From Methylotenera sp. (lineage in GTDB: Bacteria; Pseudomonadota; Gammaproteobacteria; Burkholderiales; Methylophilaceae), in assembly GCA_017880905.1 (NCBI GenBank), contig JADGRO010000022.1, forward strand, positions 41,890-105,889: a stretch of 64,000 nt of DNA, in the 5' to 3' direction. The number at the start of each line of letters is the position of its first letter. Position 1 is the stretch's first letter. Shown here piece after piece: positions 1 through 10,195 of the stretch. The notes under the pieces were generated by a model. The model saw only the letters and a program-made list of their open reading frames with translations, was not told the DNA's origin and did not search any database. Made by a program: the position numbers and the translations under genes.

Positions 1-226
1 CACCCAGTGCGGTGGCAAGGAAGATTGCCACGACGAAGGTCGCTGCATGACACACGATTTATGGGCGTCTTTAAATAACAAAATTTTGGATTATTTATCC
101 GGTGTAACATTGGCTGACATGGTGGAAAATAAACGTCAAAATGACGCAGGCAACGTGAGCCAGTTGGTGTTTTCTCCGCGCAGAACTTGCGCAACCTCAA
201 CAGCTACGGAGGAAGTGAGCGCTTAA
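1..226 (+). CDS. iscR: IscR, Fe-S cluster regulator (3' end only)
   Basis: This is the last 75 codons of a Rrf2-family regulator, cut by the window edge; the reading frame begins at base 2. Three cysteines spaced C-X5-C-X5-C lie at its beginning (TQCGGKEDC then HDEGRC), followed by MTHDLW. This is the [2Fe-2S] ligand pattern of IscR, including the conserved His after the third Cys. IscR senses Fe-S status and represses the isc operon that follows. The TAA stop (224-226) directly abuts the ATG of the next gene, so the two are co-transcribed. The promoter and DNA-binding domain lie outside the window. Confidence 0.93.
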   Translation, partial: TQCGGKEDCHDEGRCMTHDLWASLNNKILDYLSGVTLADMVENKRQNDAGNVSQLVFSPRRTCATSTATEEVSA

Positions 227-1372
227 ATGTCACCAGTTTATTTCGACCACAACAGCACTACCGCACTCAAAACCGAGGTTTTGGAAGAGATGTTGCCATT
301 TATGGCAAATCAACACGGCAATGCAGCCAGTCGGCATAGTTATGGCCGCACAGCGCGTGCCGCGGTGGAGCATGCGCGTGAGCAAGTGGCTAACGCAGTA
401 GGCGCGTACGCTAACCAAATTGTGTTCACCGCCAGCGGCACCGAGGCTAACAATTTCGTGGTACAGGGCATTTGTAGCAACTTAGAACCTGCACAAATTT
501 TAACCAGCGCAATTGAACACCCATGCGTATCGCGCCCTGCTTTGGTCATGCAGGCGCGGGGCTGGAAAGCGCATAGCATTAAGGTAGACGAGAATTGCAA
601 CCTGGATATGGCGCACTTGCAAAAACTGCTGAAAACCCCCACTAATTTGGTATCAGTGATGCTCGCGAATAACGAAACCGGTGTGATTCAAGACATCACC
701 AAAGTGGCTGAAATGGCGCGCGAACACAAAGCTTATGTGCATACAGATGCGGTGCAGGCGCTGGGCAAAATGCCTATGGATTTTTTCGCGCAAAACGTAC
801 ACGCCATGACGGTTTCTAGCCACAAAATTGGCGGCCCGCTTGGCGCAGGCGCGCTGGTGCTAGATAAGCGCATCGACATCCAACCTTTGTTATACGGCGG
901 TGGGCAAGAAAAAGGTTTGCGCAGCGGCACCGAAAATGTTGCGGCGATTGTGGGTTTTGGCGCGGCGTGTGAGCTGGCAGTTAAAAATTTAACCGCGTTT
1001 GATATGCATGCAGAGAACTTACGTAAGCGCTTAGAAGCTAGCTTGAGCAATATGCATGCGGTGATTTTTGGAAGGCATGGTCTACGCATTCCCAACACCA
1101 GTTTTTTCGCTTTCCCCAACATAGATGGCGAAACCTTGGTAACGGCTTTAGACAAAGCAGGATTTGCCGTTGCCAGTGGTTCGGCTTGTTCATCTGATAG
1201 TGGTGAACCAAGCCATGTGCTATTGGCAATGGGCGTGGATGAAGATTTAGCCCGCGGTGCCGTAAGGGTAAGTTTTGGCGCTAGCAACACATTAGAGCAA
1301 GTGAAGCAGTTTTTAGGCGCACTTGAAAGTGAATTAGCAAGATTGAAAAATTTAACCGCAATAGCAGCATAG
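227..1372 (+). CDS. Cysteine desulfurase, NifS/IscS family (extra copy)
   Basis: A 381-residue fold-type I PLP enzyme that should release sulfur from L-cysteine as an enzyme persulfide. The PLP lysine is K200 (SSHKIGG), and a plausible catalytic Cys is C321 in ASGSACSSDSGEPSH; the GGGQEKGLRSGTEN loop is also present. It sits between iscR and the canonical iscS and starts at the base after the iscR stop. It is clearly diverged from the downstream IscS rather than a fresh duplication. Its separate role (another acceptor, or conditional sulfur supply) cannot be read from sequence. An in-operon paralogue of this kind is, from memory, seen in several betaproteobacteria. Confidence 0.93.
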   Translation: MSPVYFDHNSTTALKTEVLEEMLPFMANQHGNAASRHSYGRTARAAVEHAREQVANAVGAYANQIVFTASGTEANNFVVQGICSNLEPAQILTSAIEHPCVSRPALVMQARGWKAHSIKVDENCNLDMAHLQKLLKTPTNLVSVMLANNETGVIQDITKVAEMAREHKAYVHTDAVQALGKMPMDFFAQNVHAMTVSSHKIGGPLGAGALVLDKRIDIQPLLYGGGQEKGLRSGTENVAAIVGFGAACELAVKNLTAFDMHAENLRKRLEASLSNMHAVIFGRHGLRIPNTSFFAFPNIDGETLVTALDKAGFAVASGSACSSDSGEPSHVLLAMGVDEDLARGAVRVSFGASNTLEQVKQFLGALESELARLKNLTAIAA

Positions 1373-1390
1373 GAAGCAAACGTAAACAAT

Positions 1391-2605
1391 ATGGAAAGAC
1401 TACCGATTTATTTAGATTACTCCGCCACCACACCAGTTGATCCACGTGTGGCAGCAAAGATGATTCCATACCTCACGGAGCATTATGGCAACCCTGCGTC
1501 GCGCAGCCATCCGTACGGCTGGGAGGCTGAAAAAGCGGTAGAAAATGCACGTGAAGAAGTCGCGAAATTAGTGAATGCAGACCCGCGTGAAATCGTATGG
1601 ACATCAGGGGCGACGGAATCGAATAACTTGGCGATTAAAGGTGCAGCAAATTTTTATGCAGCAAGCAAGGGTAAACACATTATCACCGTGGCAACCGAGC
1701 ATAAAGCGGTAATCGACCCAATACGCGAGCTGGAGCGTCAGGGTTTTGAGGCAACCTTTTTGGAACCAGAACCCAATGGCTTGCTTGATTTGGCTAAATT
1801 CAAAGCGGCGATTCGCCCTGATACCGTATTGGCTTCTGTCATGCTAGTGAACAACGAAATTGGCGTAATTCAAGACATTGAATCCATTGGCAAAATCTGC
1901 CGCGAAAACAATGTGATCTTTCATGTAGATGCCGCACAAGCCACAGGCAAAGTGAAGATTGATTTAGAGACATTGCCAGTCGATTTAATGAGCTTTAGTG
2001 CGCATAAAACTTACGGCCCAAAGGGCATTGGCGCGCTTTATGTGCGTCGTAAACCACGCATCCGCATCGAGGCGCAAATGCACGGCGGCGGTCACGAGCG
2101 TGGCATGCGTTCTGGCACGCTGGCAACACATCAAATCGTCGGCATGGGCGAAGCGTTTCGCATCGCACGCGAAGAAATGGCAAGTGAAAATGAGCGCATC
2201 CGCATGTTACGCGATAGATTAGTGAATGGTTTGCAGGAAATTGAAGAAACCTATATGAACGGCGATTTGACGCACCGCGTGCCGCATAACCTGAACATGA
2301 GCTTTAACTATGTGGAAGGCGAATCGCTGATTATGGCGGTGAAAGGCATTGCGGTTTCTAGCGGCTCGGCATGTACCTCTGCCAGCCTAGAACCGAGCTA
2401 CGTGCTGCGTGCGCTTGGTCGTAGTGATGAGCTTGCGCATAGCTCAATTCGCTTTTCGATTGGACGTTTTACCACCGAGGAAGACGTAGATTACACCATT
2501 AAATTATTGAAAGAAAAAATAGGTAAATTAAGAGAATTATCTCCGCTTTGGGAGATGTTTAAAGATGGTATTGATATTAGCAAGGTACAGTGGGCTTCCC
2601 ACTAA
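1391..2605 (+). CDS. iscS: Cysteine desulfurase IscS
   Basis: A 404-residue housekeeping cysteine desulfurase, the sulfur donor for Fe-S assembly on IscU. PLP lysine K206 ([10 protein letters not shown]) and catalytic C328 ([14 protein letters not shown]) fall at the same numbers as in E. coli IscS. The long flexible Cys loop and the C-terminal [12 protein letters not shown] segment that docks IscU are present. It lies 18 bp after the first desulfurase and 12 bp before iscU, with AAGGAG-type spacing to iscU. It is full length, with no sign of decay. Confidence 0.98.
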   Translation: MERLPIYLDYSATTPVDPRVAAKMIPYLTEHYGNPASRSHPYGWEAEKAVENAREEVAKLVNADPREIVWTSGATESNNLAIKGAANFYAASKGKHIITVATEHKAVIDPIRELERQGFEATFLEPEPNGLLDLAKFKAAIRPDTVLASVMLVNNEIGVIQDIESIGKICRENNVIFHVDAAQATGKVKIDLETLPVDLMSFSAHKTYGPKGIGALYVRRKPRIRIEAQMHGGGHERGMRSGTLATHQIVGMGEAFRIAREEMASENERIRMLRDRLVNGLQEIEETYMNGDLTHRVPHNLNMSFNYVEGESLIMAVKGIAVSSGSACTSASLEPSYVLRALGRSDELAHSSIRFSIGRFTTEEDVDYTIKLLKEKIGKLRELSPLWEMFKDGIDISKVQWASH

Positions 2606-2617
2606 AGGAGTAACAAA

Positions 2618-3013
2618 ATGGCTTACAGCGATAAAGTTTTAGATCACTATGAAAATCCGAGAAATGTCGGCTCTCTAGACAAAAATGACCCGAACGTAGG
2701 CACCGGCATGGTCGGCGCGCCTGCGTGCGGCGATGTAATGAAGCTAATGATTAAGGTAAATGATGCTGGCATTATTGAAGATGCCAAGTTCAAAACCTAC
2801 GGCTGCGGCTCGGCCATTGCCTCTAGTTCATTAGTCACCGAATGGCTCAAAGGTAAAACCGTGGACGAAGCTTATGCGATTAAAAACTCTGCCATTGCAG
2901 AAGAGCTGGCTTTGCCGCCAGTAAAAATTCATTGCTCAGTATTGGCTGAAGATGCGATTAAAGCAGCGGTAGCGGATATTAAAGCAAAAAAATTAGCGAA
3001 AGTAGCTGCTTAA
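2618..3013 (+). CDS. iscU: Fe-S scaffold IscU
   Basis: A 131-residue scaffold on which [2Fe-2S] clusters are built before chaperone-driven transfer. The three cluster cysteines C37, C63 and C106 and D39 are in place. The LPPVK motif (residues 99-103) recognised by the HscA chaperone is intact. A good AAAGGAG ribosome site precedes the ATG. Length matches the family (about 128 residues), apart from a short Lys/Ala-rich C-terminal tail. Confidence 0.98.
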   Translation: MAYSDKVLDHYENPRNVGSLDKNDPNVGTGMVGAPACGDVMKLMIKVNDAGIIEDAKFKTYGCGSAIASSSLVTEWLKGKTVDEAYAIKNSAIAEELALPPVKIHCSVLAEDAIKAAVADIKAKKLAKVAA

Positions 3014-3016
3014 ACT

Positions 3017-3340
3017 ATGGCAATTAGCTTGACTAAGACCGCTGCAGGCCGCGTGGAGAAATTCCTTGCCAACCGTGGCAAAGGCATAGGGTTGCGCCTA
3101 GGCGTTAAAACCACTGGCTGCTCTGGTATGGCCTATACACTTGAGTTTGTAGATGAGTTAAATCCTGAAGATATGGCGTTTGAAAGCCACGGCGTAAAAG
3201 TGATTGTTGACCCAAAAAGCTTGGCCTACATTGATGGCACAGAACTCGATTTCACCAAAGAAGGTTTGAACGAAGGTTTTAAATTCAACAATCCGAATGT
3301 GAAAGATGAGTGTGGTTGCGGTGAAAGTTTTACAGTGTGA
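3017..3340 (+). CDS. iscA: A-type Fe-S carrier IscA
   Basis: A 107-residue A-type carrier that accepts or delivers Fe-S clusters or iron. The invariant cysteines are C35 (TTGCSGMAY) and C99/C101 (CGCGESF). It begins 3 bp after the iscU stop, and its own stop overlaps the hscB start. This fits translational coupling within the isc operon. Confidence 0.97.
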   Translation: MAISLTKTAAGRVEKFLANRGKGIGLRLGVKTTGCSGMAYTLEFVDELNPEDMAFESHGVKVIVDPKSLAYIDGTELDFTKEGLNEGFKFNNPNVKDECGCGESFTV

Positions 3341-3858
3341 GCTTAAATTATTTTGAGTTGTTTGGCCTGAACCCCGCATTCAATATCGACTTAACCGCAT
3401 TAGAAAATAACTACCGGAAAATACAATCTACTAGCCATCCAGACCGCTTTGTGACTGCATTACCCGCTGAAAAGCTACAATCTATGCAAATCGCGACTAC
3501 AGCAAACGAAGCATATCAAACATTAAAAACACCTGCCCTGAGAGCTTCGTACTTATTGAGTTTGCAGGGAATTAGTGCAACTGCTGAAACCAACACCAAT
3601 ATGCCTGCGAACTTTTTAATGCAGCAATTGGAATGGCGCGAAAATTTAGAAGATGCAAAAGCTGAAAAAAATATGGGCATGCTTGAAAGTTTACTGGCCG
3701 AAATGCAAGTGGAAGCAAAAAATTTACAAGCAGATTTAGTTGATTTATTCGACACAAAAAAAGATTCCGCAATGGCTATGGAAGCCACTCGTAAGCTGAT
3801 TTTTATTGATAAAGTATATGCAGATATTAACAAAGCAATTGAGCAAATAGAGAACTAG
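3337..3858 (+). CDS. hscB: Fe-S co-chaperone HscB
   Basis: A 173-residue J-type co-chaperone that brings IscU to HscA and stimulates its ATPase. The N-terminal J domain carries the HPD motif at residues 34-36 (SHPDRF), and the C-terminal half is the helical IscU-binding domain. Translation starts at GTG overlapping the iscA TGA by four bases (GTGA), a coupling arrangement. Length is as expected (E. coli 171). Confidence 0.96.
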   Translation: MSLNYFELFGLNPAFNIDLTALENNYRKIQSTSHPDRFVTALPAEKLQSMQIATTANEAYQTLKTPALRASYLLSLQGISATAETNTNMPANFLMQQLEWRENLEDAKAEKNMGMLESLLAEMQVEAKNLQADLVDLFDTKKDSAMAMEATRKLIFIDKVYADINKAIEQIEN

Positions 3859-3859
3859 T

Positions 3860-5767
3860 ATGGCATTGCTGCAAATTTCAGAGCCTGGTCAATCTGCCGC
3901 GCCGCACCAGCACAAACTGGCAGTGGGCATTGATTTAGGCACAACCAACTCTCTCATTGCCACCGTGCGCAGCGGTATAAGCACGGTGCTACAGGACGAA
4001 CAAGGTCATGCCCTGCTACCCTCTGTGGTACGCTATTTACCTAATGGGGATGTTGTCGTTGGCCATGAGGCATTAGCGCAGCAAAGCACCGATCCCGTCA
4101 ACACTATTGCCTCTGTTAAACGGTTTATGGGGCGCAGCTTAAAAGATATTGCCGATAGGGCGCATATTCCTTATCGCTTTGTGGAAGGTGATGAAGGCAC
4201 TACCAAGCACTTACTGCTTCAAACTCGTGCTGGCTTAAAAAGCCCAGTAGAAATCTCGGCAGAAATTCTTAAAACACTCAAAGCCCGTGCCGAGAAATCT
4301 TTGGGCGGTGAATTGGTGGGAGCAGTAATTACCGTCCCTGCCTATTTTGATGATGCACAGCGCCAAGCAACCAAAGACGCAGCGCGCTTGGCGGACTTAA
4401 ATGTACTACGTTTACTCAACGAACCAACAGCCGCAGCTGTAGCATATGGCCTAGATAACGCTTCTGAAGGCACCTATGTCATCTACGATTTGGGTGGCGG
4501 CACATTTGATATTTCCATTCTTAAGCTGACAAAAGGCGTATTTGAAGTGCTTGCCACCAATGGCGATTCCGCGCTAGGTGGCGATGATTTTGACCATCGC
4601 ATCTATTGCTGGGTACTTGATAAAATTCGTGGGGGTAGTAGCAGCTTTACTCCGTTAAGCGAGGAGGATACACGTCTCTTGCTCACCAAAGCGCGCCAAG
4701 CCAAGGAGTGGCTCACTAACAATCACGAGGCACAAATCGTCTGCCGTCTGAGCAATGGCGTGCTGGTAGATGTTACTCTCACTGCGCCGCAGTTTATCGA
4801 ACTCACACAGCATCTTGTTGCTAAAACGCTTTCCCCCACACGTAAAGCCATGCGTGACGCCAATCTACCGTTGGAAGACATCAATGGCGTGGTATTGGTT
4901 GGCGGCGCAACCCGCATGCCGCATGTCAGGCACGCAGTTGAGGAATATTTTAAGCAAGAACCGCTGACAAACTTAGACCCTGATAAAGTTGTGGCGCTTG
5001 GCGCGGCAATACAAGCCAATATGCTGGTTGGAAACAGAAGTGATAACGATTTATTGCTATTAGACGTTACCCCGCTTTCTCTTGGACTTGAAACCATGGG
5101 CGGTTTGGTGGAAAAAATTATTCCGCGCAATTCAACCTTGCCAATCGCTAGAGCCCAAGAATTCACCACATTTAAAGACGGCCAAACTGCCATGAGCATT
5201 CATGTGTTACAAGGTGAGCGTGAGTTGGTGAGCGATTGTCGCTCGTTGGCACGTTTTGAGTTACGCGGCATTCCGCCGATGGTAGCGGGTGCTGCACGTA
5301 TTCGGGTGACTTTTACTGTCGATGCCGATGGCTTACTCAGCGTTTCTGCTCACGAAACCACCAGTAATGTTGAAGCGAATATTGTGGTGAAACCTTCATA
5401 TGGACTCAGCGAAGAACAAATTTTAACCATGCTGCAAAGTAGCTTTGGCGCGGCAGAGAACGATAAACAAGCGCGTGTTTTGGCGGAAGCAAAAGTGGAT
5501 GCAGAAAGCTTATTAACAGCAATTAGTGCAGCGCTGAAGCAAGATGGTGATTTGCTAAGTATGAAAGGTAAGCAAAAAATTATTGCTAAAATGGATGTAC
5601 TTAAAGATTTACTGCTGGAAGGCAATATTCATGCGGGTTCTAGCGGTGCCATTCGTGAAGCAACTGAAGCACTAAATGCTGCAACCGAAGACTTCGCTGC
5701 AAGGCGCATGGATGCAAGTGTGAGTCGGGCTCTCGCGGGTAAAAATCTAGATTCGCTAAAAATCTAG
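3860..5767 (+). CDS. hscA: Fe-S chaperone HscA (Hsp70 family)
   Basis: A 635-residue specialised Hsp70 that drives cluster release from IscU. The ATPase domain shows the phosphate-1 motif ([13 protein letters not shown], near residue 23), the [10 protein letters not shown] motif and the [10 protein letters not shown] adenosine motif. A beta-sandwich substrate domain and helical lid follow. It starts one base after hscB. The shorter lid and its position before fdx distinguish it from DnaK. Confidence 0.97.
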   Translation: MALLQISEPGQSAAPHQHKLAVGIDLGTTNSLIATVRSGISTVLQDEQGHALLPSVVRYLPNGDVVVGHEALAQQSTDPVNTIASVKRFMGRSLKDIADRAHIPYRFVEGDEGTTKHLLLQTRAGLKSPVEISAEILKTLKARAEKSLGGELVGAVITVPAYFDDAQRQATKDAARLADLNVLRLLNEPTAAAVAYGLDNASEGTYVIYDLGGGTFDISILKLTKGVFEVLATNGDSALGGDDFDHRIYCWVLDKIRGGSSSFTPLSEEDTRLLLTKARQAKEWLTNNHEAQIVCRLSNGVLVDVTLTAPQFIELTQHLVAKTLSPTRKAMRDANLPLEDINGVVLVGGATRMPHVRHAVEEYFKQEPLTNLDPDKVVALGAAIQANMLVGNRSDNDLLLLDVTPLSLGLETMGGLVEKIIPRNSTLPIARAQEFTTFKDGQTAMSIHVLQGERELVSDCRSLARFELRGIPPMVAGAARIRVTFTVDADGLLSVSAHETTSNVEANIVVKPSYGLSEEQILTMLQSSFGAAENDKQARVLAEAKVDAESLLTAISAALKQDGDLLSMKGKQKIIAKMDVLKDLLLEGNIHAGSSGAIREATEALNAATEDFAARRMDASVSRALAGKNLDSLKI

Positions 5768-5799
5768 CCGATTAAGAAGTTACACTGGAAATGTAGAAT

Positions 5800-6141
5800 A
5801 TGCCACAAATTATTGTATTACCGCACGTAGAGCTTTGCCCAGAAGGTGCGGCGATTGAAGCCAAGACAGGCGAATCTATCTGCCAAATTTTGTTAGATAA
5901 CGAAATTGATATCGATCATGCCTGCGATCAGGCCTGCGCTTGCACTACCTGCCATGTCATCGTGCGCGAAGGCTACAAAAGCTTGAATACGGCCGAAGAA
6001 AAAGAGGACGATTTGTTGGATAAAGCATGGGGCTTAGAGCCACAATCGCGTTTAAGCTGCCAAGCCATTGTTGGCAAAGAAGACTTAGTCATCGAAATTC
6101 CTAAATACAGCATTAATATGGCCAAGGAAGGCCATAGATAA
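5800..6141 (+). CDS. fdx: ISC-type [2Fe-2S] ferredoxin
   Basis: A 113-residue adrenodoxin-like ferredoxin that supplies electrons for Fe-S assembly. The ligand pattern C-X5-C-X2-C is in HACDQACACTTCHV, with the fourth Cys in RLSCQAI; the extra Cys inside the first loop is typical of ISC ferredoxins. It is the last gene of the isc operon here: no iscX follows, and the next gene is convergent with a 19-bp gap. Confidence 0.96.
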   Translation: MPQIIVLPHVELCPEGAAIEAKTGESICQILLDNEIDIDHACDQACACTTCHVIVREGYKSLNTAEEKEDDLLDKAWGLEPQSRLSCQAIVGKEDLVIEIPKYSINMAKEGHR

Positions 6142-6160
6142 AGCTATCACTACAGACTTT

Positions 6161-6799
6161 CTAAAAAATAATATCCTCATTAATAAAGCTTACTTGGGCA
6201 GTTTCTAAGTTGTAAACCCCCCCCACCAAACCAATTTTTCTTTGCTCCAGCAGCGCACTCAAGATTTTGCTTTCACTTAGCATGCGCTTAATTTGTATAT
6301 CTACATTGAGTTTGCAAACCTTTTGTAAAAAATCAGTGTTTTTAGAGCTTCGATTCTCTAGTACTGTCGTCTCAAAATTAACTGCAGGTTTAATCAATGC
6401 AGTGATTTCTGCGATATGCCCTTCTTCAAAATTATCGCATGCTGCCATCACGGCACCACAGGAAGTATGACCTAGTACCACTACCAATTTACTCCCTAAG
6501 TACTGACAAGCAAACTCTAAGCTACCGATTGCTTTATTGGAGGCGATATTCCCAGCCAAACGCACACTAAAAATATCGCCTAAGGCCTGGTCGAATATTA
6601 GTTCAGTCGGTGCACGTGAATCACTGCAACTTAACACACCAGCAAATGGACTTTGAGCATCTTTGGTTAAAGTGGCTAAATCTCGATGATTCTTTGCTTG
6701 CACTAGGCCTTGTGCAAAGCGATAATTACCTTCTATCAGTAACTCTAAAGCCCCTTTGGGCGTCATATTTTCGCGATTAGTAAGCGGATGTTTATACAT
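6161..6799 (-). CDS. Beta-class carbonic anhydrase
   Basis: A 212-residue beta-carbonic anhydrase interconverting CO2 and bicarbonate. Zinc-site motifs are present: SCSDSRAP (Cys plus the Asp-Arg dyad) and the second site GHTSCGAVMAA (His-X2-Cys). It is a stand-alone gene convergent with fdx and downstream of the porin, but separated from it by a terminator. Supplying bicarbonate to carboxylases such as carbamoyl-phosphate synthase is a plausible role. The last 20 codons contain a run of eight G on the coding strand (6217-6224). Confidence 0.93.
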   Translation of the reverse strand: MYKHPLTNRENMTPKGALELLIEGNYRFAQGLVQAKNHRDLATLTKDAQSPFAGVLSCSDSRAPTELIFDQALGDIFSVRLAGNIASNKAIGSLEFACQYLGSKLVVVLGHTSCGAVMAACDNFEEGHIAEITALIKPAVNFETTVLENRSSKNTDFLQKVCKLNVDIQIKRMLSESKILSALLEQRKIGLVGGVYNLETAQVSFINEDIIF

Positions 6800-6870
6800 A
6801 CTTTAATTCTCAAAACAAAACCCTGAAATTATACCTGATGAGCACGTTGTATGCGCTTTCAACAAACATA

Positions 6871-6897
6871 AAAAAAGCCCGCATGGCGGGCCTTTTT
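6871..6897 (-). terminator. Rho-independent terminator of the porin gene
   Basis: A GCCCGC-ATG-GCGGGC hairpin has A-runs on the left and T-runs on the right, so it can work in both directions. It lies just after the porin stop codon and upstream of the carbonic anhydrase gene on the same strand. Confidence 0.85.
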
Positions 6898-6919
6898 GAT
6901 TTTCTACTTATAAACTTAA

Positions 6920-8332
6920 TTAAAACTTATAAGTTAAATCTAATTGAAGCAAATTAAAGTCTTTCAAGTTTAAAGCAAGGTCTTGTGTATTAACACTACC
7001 GGCTGTACCTATAGCATTATTTTTTCTGGTGGCATGGCCGTAGGCAAAGTTCGCGTATACGTTATCCAAGAAGTTATATTGCGCTTTAAAGACTGGGCCT
7101 TTCATGTTGACGCGTGAATCCATAAAGTCTGAATCCACCGCGTTCGGGTCAACTGAATAGGCACCCACCTCTTGATACCAGATTCTGGCAGCCCAATCAC
7201 CCTTAACCATTTTATTGGCTTCGAATGATTTGTAATCGGCTGCTGAACCAACCGCTACACCTAGCATCCATGCGTTATCATCATTGCCAAGCGCGCAAAT
7301 CGCAGCACCTGCAGCATTACAACGGTCGCTACCGCTGGTGTTGTGCACATAATCACCGAATAAACGCATACCAATACTGTTGGCGCTCATATAGTAATTA
7401 AACTCTGCTGGAATTTCGATGGTATCTAAATCATTCACCCCTGCACTAGTTCCAGTAACAGTAGCATTAGTAGCCGAAGCAAGTTGAGGTGAGAATTTAG
7501 TTGCGCCATTATTATGGTTATAAGTAGTGTAGGTTAAAGCCGCTTTTGCCGAGGTATGGTCATCAAAGGCATATTTAGCACCGCCTTGAAACGCGAATAA
7601 CTCTACAGTAGGCGTGTCACCGGTTGTGCTGAAATTTTTTCTATCACCTTGGTATTCGGCTTGCGCTGCAGTAAAGAATAAATCTGCAAAATTCATTTTG
7701 TAATTTACTTTTTCAGCCAAACCTTCAAAGTTTAAGTCGGCATCCCAAACCATAGGCGTGGTATAAAGCGGGTTATTCATACGGCCAGCTTCTAGCGTTA
7801 ACCAATCCGTTGCTTTCCAGCCTATCATGGCACGCTTAATAAACACTCCTTGTTTATTGTCAATATCGCCTGATGTAGTACTACTTCCAAATGTCGCATT
7901 ATCAGAACGACCAGTAGCACCCATGGCTAGGGCTAAATCAGTATACCAGTCATTCATTTCTGTTTTAACGCCCAACGTCACTTTGTAACGCGCTCTATCT
8001 CTATTTTCGTCAATATTAACGCCTGCTGTAGAGCCTTCACCAGAACCATCACGTGCTTCGTAGCGAACACGAATATCGCCATATAAAGTTGCGTTATCAA
8101 TCGCATCAGAAACGCTAAGCCTAGTAGCTTTCTTAATTTTTTTATCCACGTTTTGATTGTCATTTTCATGACCTTTCATTAGCGGCAAGGCTTCTTCTTC
8201 GGTCAATATGCCTTTTTGTACCAATGTTTGGACAAGATCAAACGTCGCATCTGCCATAGCGGTTTCGCCATATCCCAATAAAAACGTGCTTGCTAGCGCT
8301 GATAACACTAGTTTATTTAATTTTAAATTCAT
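6920..8332 (-). CDS. Outer-membrane porin, probably phosphate-starvation inducible
   Basis: A 470-residue putative porin. It has a signal peptide (hydrophobic core LVLSALASTFLLGYG, cleavage near TAMA-DAT). A short helical LVQTLVQKGILTEEEA segment follows, of the type seen in Porin_5/OprO-P-like proteins. The rest is alternating beta-strand sequence ending in the aromatic residue F (DLTYKF), the BAM recognition signal. Its upstream region carries a Pho box (8398-8415) overlapping the expected -35 region, so a role in phosphate entry is inferred. Specificity cannot be read from sequence. A GGGGAATTGGA ribosome site precedes the ATG. Confidence 0.88.
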   Translation of the reverse strand: MNLKLNKLVLSALASTFLLGYGETAMADATFDLVQTLVQKGILTEEEALPLMKGHENDNQNVDKKIKKATRLSVSDAIDNATLYGDIRVRYEARDGSGEGSTAGVNIDENRDRARYKVTLGVKTEMNDWYTDLALAMGATGRSDNATFGSSTTSGDIDNKQGVFIKRAMIGWKATDWLTLEAGRMNNPLYTTPMVWDADLNFEGLAEKVNYKMNFADLFFTAAQAEYQGDRKNFSTTGDTPTVELFAFQGGAKYAFDDHTSAKAALTYTTYNHNNGATKFSPQLASATNATVTGTSAGVNDLDTIEIPAEFNYYMSANSIGMRLFGDYVHNTSGSDRCNAAGAAICALGNDDNAWMLGVAVGSAADYKSFEANKMVKGDWAARIWYQEVGAYSVDPNAVDSDFMDSRVNMKGPVFKAQYNFLDNVYANFAYGHATRKNNAIGTAGSVNTQDLALNLKDFNLLQLDLTYKF

Positions 8333-8397
8333 TCCAATTCCCCTGTTTTTAAATCAATAAGTAAAAAAATTTGACTGACAAATTTTGCGTCAGTTAT

Positions 8398-8415
8398 ATT
8401 ACAGTTTGATGACAA
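8398..8415 (-). promoter_or_regulatory. Pho box upstream of the porin gene
   Basis: Read on the minus strand: TTGTCAT-CAAA-CTGTAAT. These are two PhoB half sites (each 6 of 7 against CTGTCAT) in exact 11-bp phase. The box ends 66 bp upstream of the porin ATG. PhoB binds such direct repeats and replaces the -35 element. Confidence 0.72.
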
Positions 8416-8455
8416 AGAACTATTTTTCAATTAGTCGTTGTGTTTTTACCACAAC

Positions 8456-8484
8456 AAAAAAGCCGCCACTAAGGACGGCTTTTA
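8456..8484 (-). terminator. Intrinsic terminator downstream of lysS
   Basis: An AGCCG(CC)-ACTAA-(GG)ACGGCT hairpin is flanked by A6 and T4, so on the minus strand the stem is followed by a T6 run. It lies beyond the structured repeat at 8497-8620 and before the porin promoter. Confidence 0.75.
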
Positions 8485-8496
8485 AAACAGTGGCCT

Positions 8497-8620
8497 GAAA
8501 CCCATTTAATTGGTGGAGTGCAAGGCGCACGGAGCGCAGAAAACGAGATAGTGCGTGTGTTTTGTACAGCGAGTTTACGAGCACCGCGCAACGCCGCAAT
8601 GCGCCCATAAAATGGGTTTC
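8497..8620. repeat. Long structured intergenic repeat, copy 1
   Basis: The outer arms GAAACCCATTT (8497-8507) and AAATGGGTTTC (8610-8620) are a perfect 11-bp inverted repeat. Inside are the modules CAAGGCGCACGG (8521-8532) and CACCGCGCAACGCCGCAATG (about 8582-8601), which recur as CAAGGCGTACGG and TACCGCACAACGCCGTAGTG in the element at 26187-26307. The right arm touches the lysS stop codon (8621-8623), so it forms the lysS 3' UTR. Confidence 0.75.
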
Positions 8621-10180
8621 TTATGCTTCAGGGCGCATGTGGGGGAAGAGAATAACATCGCGAATACTGGGCGAATCCGTAATCAACATTACCAGCCTAT
8701 CAATGCCAATGCCGCAGCCACCGGTAGGCGGCATACCGTATTCCAGCGCACGGATATAATCAGCGTCATAAAACATCGCCTCAGCATCGCCAGCCTCCTT
8801 TGCTTTCATCTGTGCATGGAAACGCACCGCTTGGTCTTCTGCATCGTTCAATTCACTAAAGCCATTCGCCATTTCGCGGCCTGTGATAAATAACTCAAAT
8901 CGCTCGGTAATTTCCGGGTTTTTGTCACTTGCACGTGCAAGCGGAGAAACTTCTACTGGATAATCGATAATATATGTTGGTTGCCACAATTGCGCTTCTG
9001 CGGTCTCTTCAAACAAACTCAATTGGAGCGAACCCAAGCCAGCATGCTCGAACACTTTAATGCCGCGTTTGTAGAGATCCGTACGTAAAAATTCCGCGTT
9101 ATTTAATTGCGCTGGCGTATATTCTGGTGCATATTTCTGAATCGCGCCAACAACAGTCAAGCGCTCAAACGGCTTGCTTAAATCCACCTCTTTGCCATCA
9201 TATTGCAGTACGGCAGTACCGCGCGCGGCAATAGCGGCGGCGCGTATGCAGCTTTCTGTAAAGTCCATCAGCCAGTTGTAATCGGTATAAGCCGCGTAAA
9301 ATTCCATCATGGTGAATTCTGGGTTATGACGAACGCTTAAACCTTCGTTACGAAAGTTACGATTCATCTCGAACACACGCTCAAAGCCGCCTACCACAAG
9401 GCGTTTCAAATAAAGCTCAGGCGCAATGCGCATAAACATTTGTATATCTAATGCGTTGTGATGCGTCATAAACGGTTTGGCCGCTGCGCCGCCAGGAATC
9501 GGATGCAACATCGGCGTTTCTACTTCTAAAAAGTCATTTTTCACCATAAACTCTCGAATCGCAGATACCACTTTGCTACGCGTAACAAACGTCGCACGGG
9601 TTTCTTCCGAAGTAATTAAATCGACGTATCTTTGACGATATTTAATCTCTTGATCGCTCAAACCATGATATTTTTCTGGCAATGGACGCAGTGATTTTGT
9701 GAGCAAACGCAACTCCGTCACTTTCACCGAAAGCTCGCCAGTTTTAGTTTTAAACAAATAACCTACAGCGCCAATAATATCGCCCAAATCCCAATGTTTA
9801 AAAGCTTCGTAAACGGTTTCACCAATATTCTCTAGCGAAATAAATAACTGAATACGACCGCTCGCATCCTGAATGGTCGCAAAACTCGCCTTGCCCATCA
9901 CTCGCTTGAGCATCATGCGGCCAGCGACGACGACATTCACTGACGCAACTTCAAACGCCTCATTTTCCTTGCTTCCATGATCCGCATGGATATTGGCTGC
10001 CAGAGCATCTGGCTTAAAGTCATTTGGAAACGCGACACCTTGTGAGCGAATGGCTTTTAGCTTTTCACGACGTTCTTCTATTAGCTTATTTGTCTCGATA
10101 ATTTCCGGAGCAATCTCCTTGATATGCTCCTCAATTTTTTTATAAAGTTCTTTGTCTTTTTTTGTATCCATATTCGCCAT
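8621..10180 (-). CDS. lysS: Lysyl-tRNA synthetase, class II
   Basis: A 519-residue class II aminoacyl-tRNA synthetase charging tRNA-Lys. It has an N-terminal OB-fold anticodon domain (around residues 75-170, [19 protein letters not shown]). The class II core carries motif 2 ([19 protein letters not shown]) and motif 3 ([13 protein letters not shown]). It starts 15 bp after the prfB stop with an AGGA site, reproducing the prfB-lysS operon known from E. coli. Confidence 0.98.
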   Translation of the reverse strand: MANMDTKKDKELYKKIEEHIKEIAPEIIETNKLIEERREKLKAIRSQGVAFPNDFKPDALAANIHADHGSKENEAFEVASVNVVVAGRMMLKRVMGKASFATIQDASGRIQLFISLENIGETVYEAFKHWDLGDIIGAVGYLFKTKTGELSVKVTELRLLTKSLRPLPEKYHGLSDQEIKYRQRYVDLITSEETRATFVTRSKVVSAIREFMVKNDFLEVETPMLHPIPGGAAAKPFMTHHNALDIQMFMRIAPELYLKRLVVGGFERVFEMNRNFRNEGLSVRHNPEFTMMEFYAAYTDYNWLMDFTESCIRAAAIAARGTAVLQYDGKEVDLSKPFERLTVVGAIQKYAPEYTPAQLNNAEFLRTDLYKRGIKVFEHAGLGSLQLSLFEETAEAQLWQPTYIIDYPVEVSPLARASDKNPEITERFELFITGREMANGFSELNDAEDQAVRFHAQMKAKEAGDAEAMFYDADYIRALEYGMPPTGGCGIGIDRLVMLITDSPSIRDVILFPHMRPEA

Positions 10181-10195
10181 ATCTTTAATCCTAAC

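Noticed and set aside
733..1389. 218-residue minus-strand frame inside the first desulfurase
   Set aside because: Antisense shadow of a gene with intact catalytic motifs.
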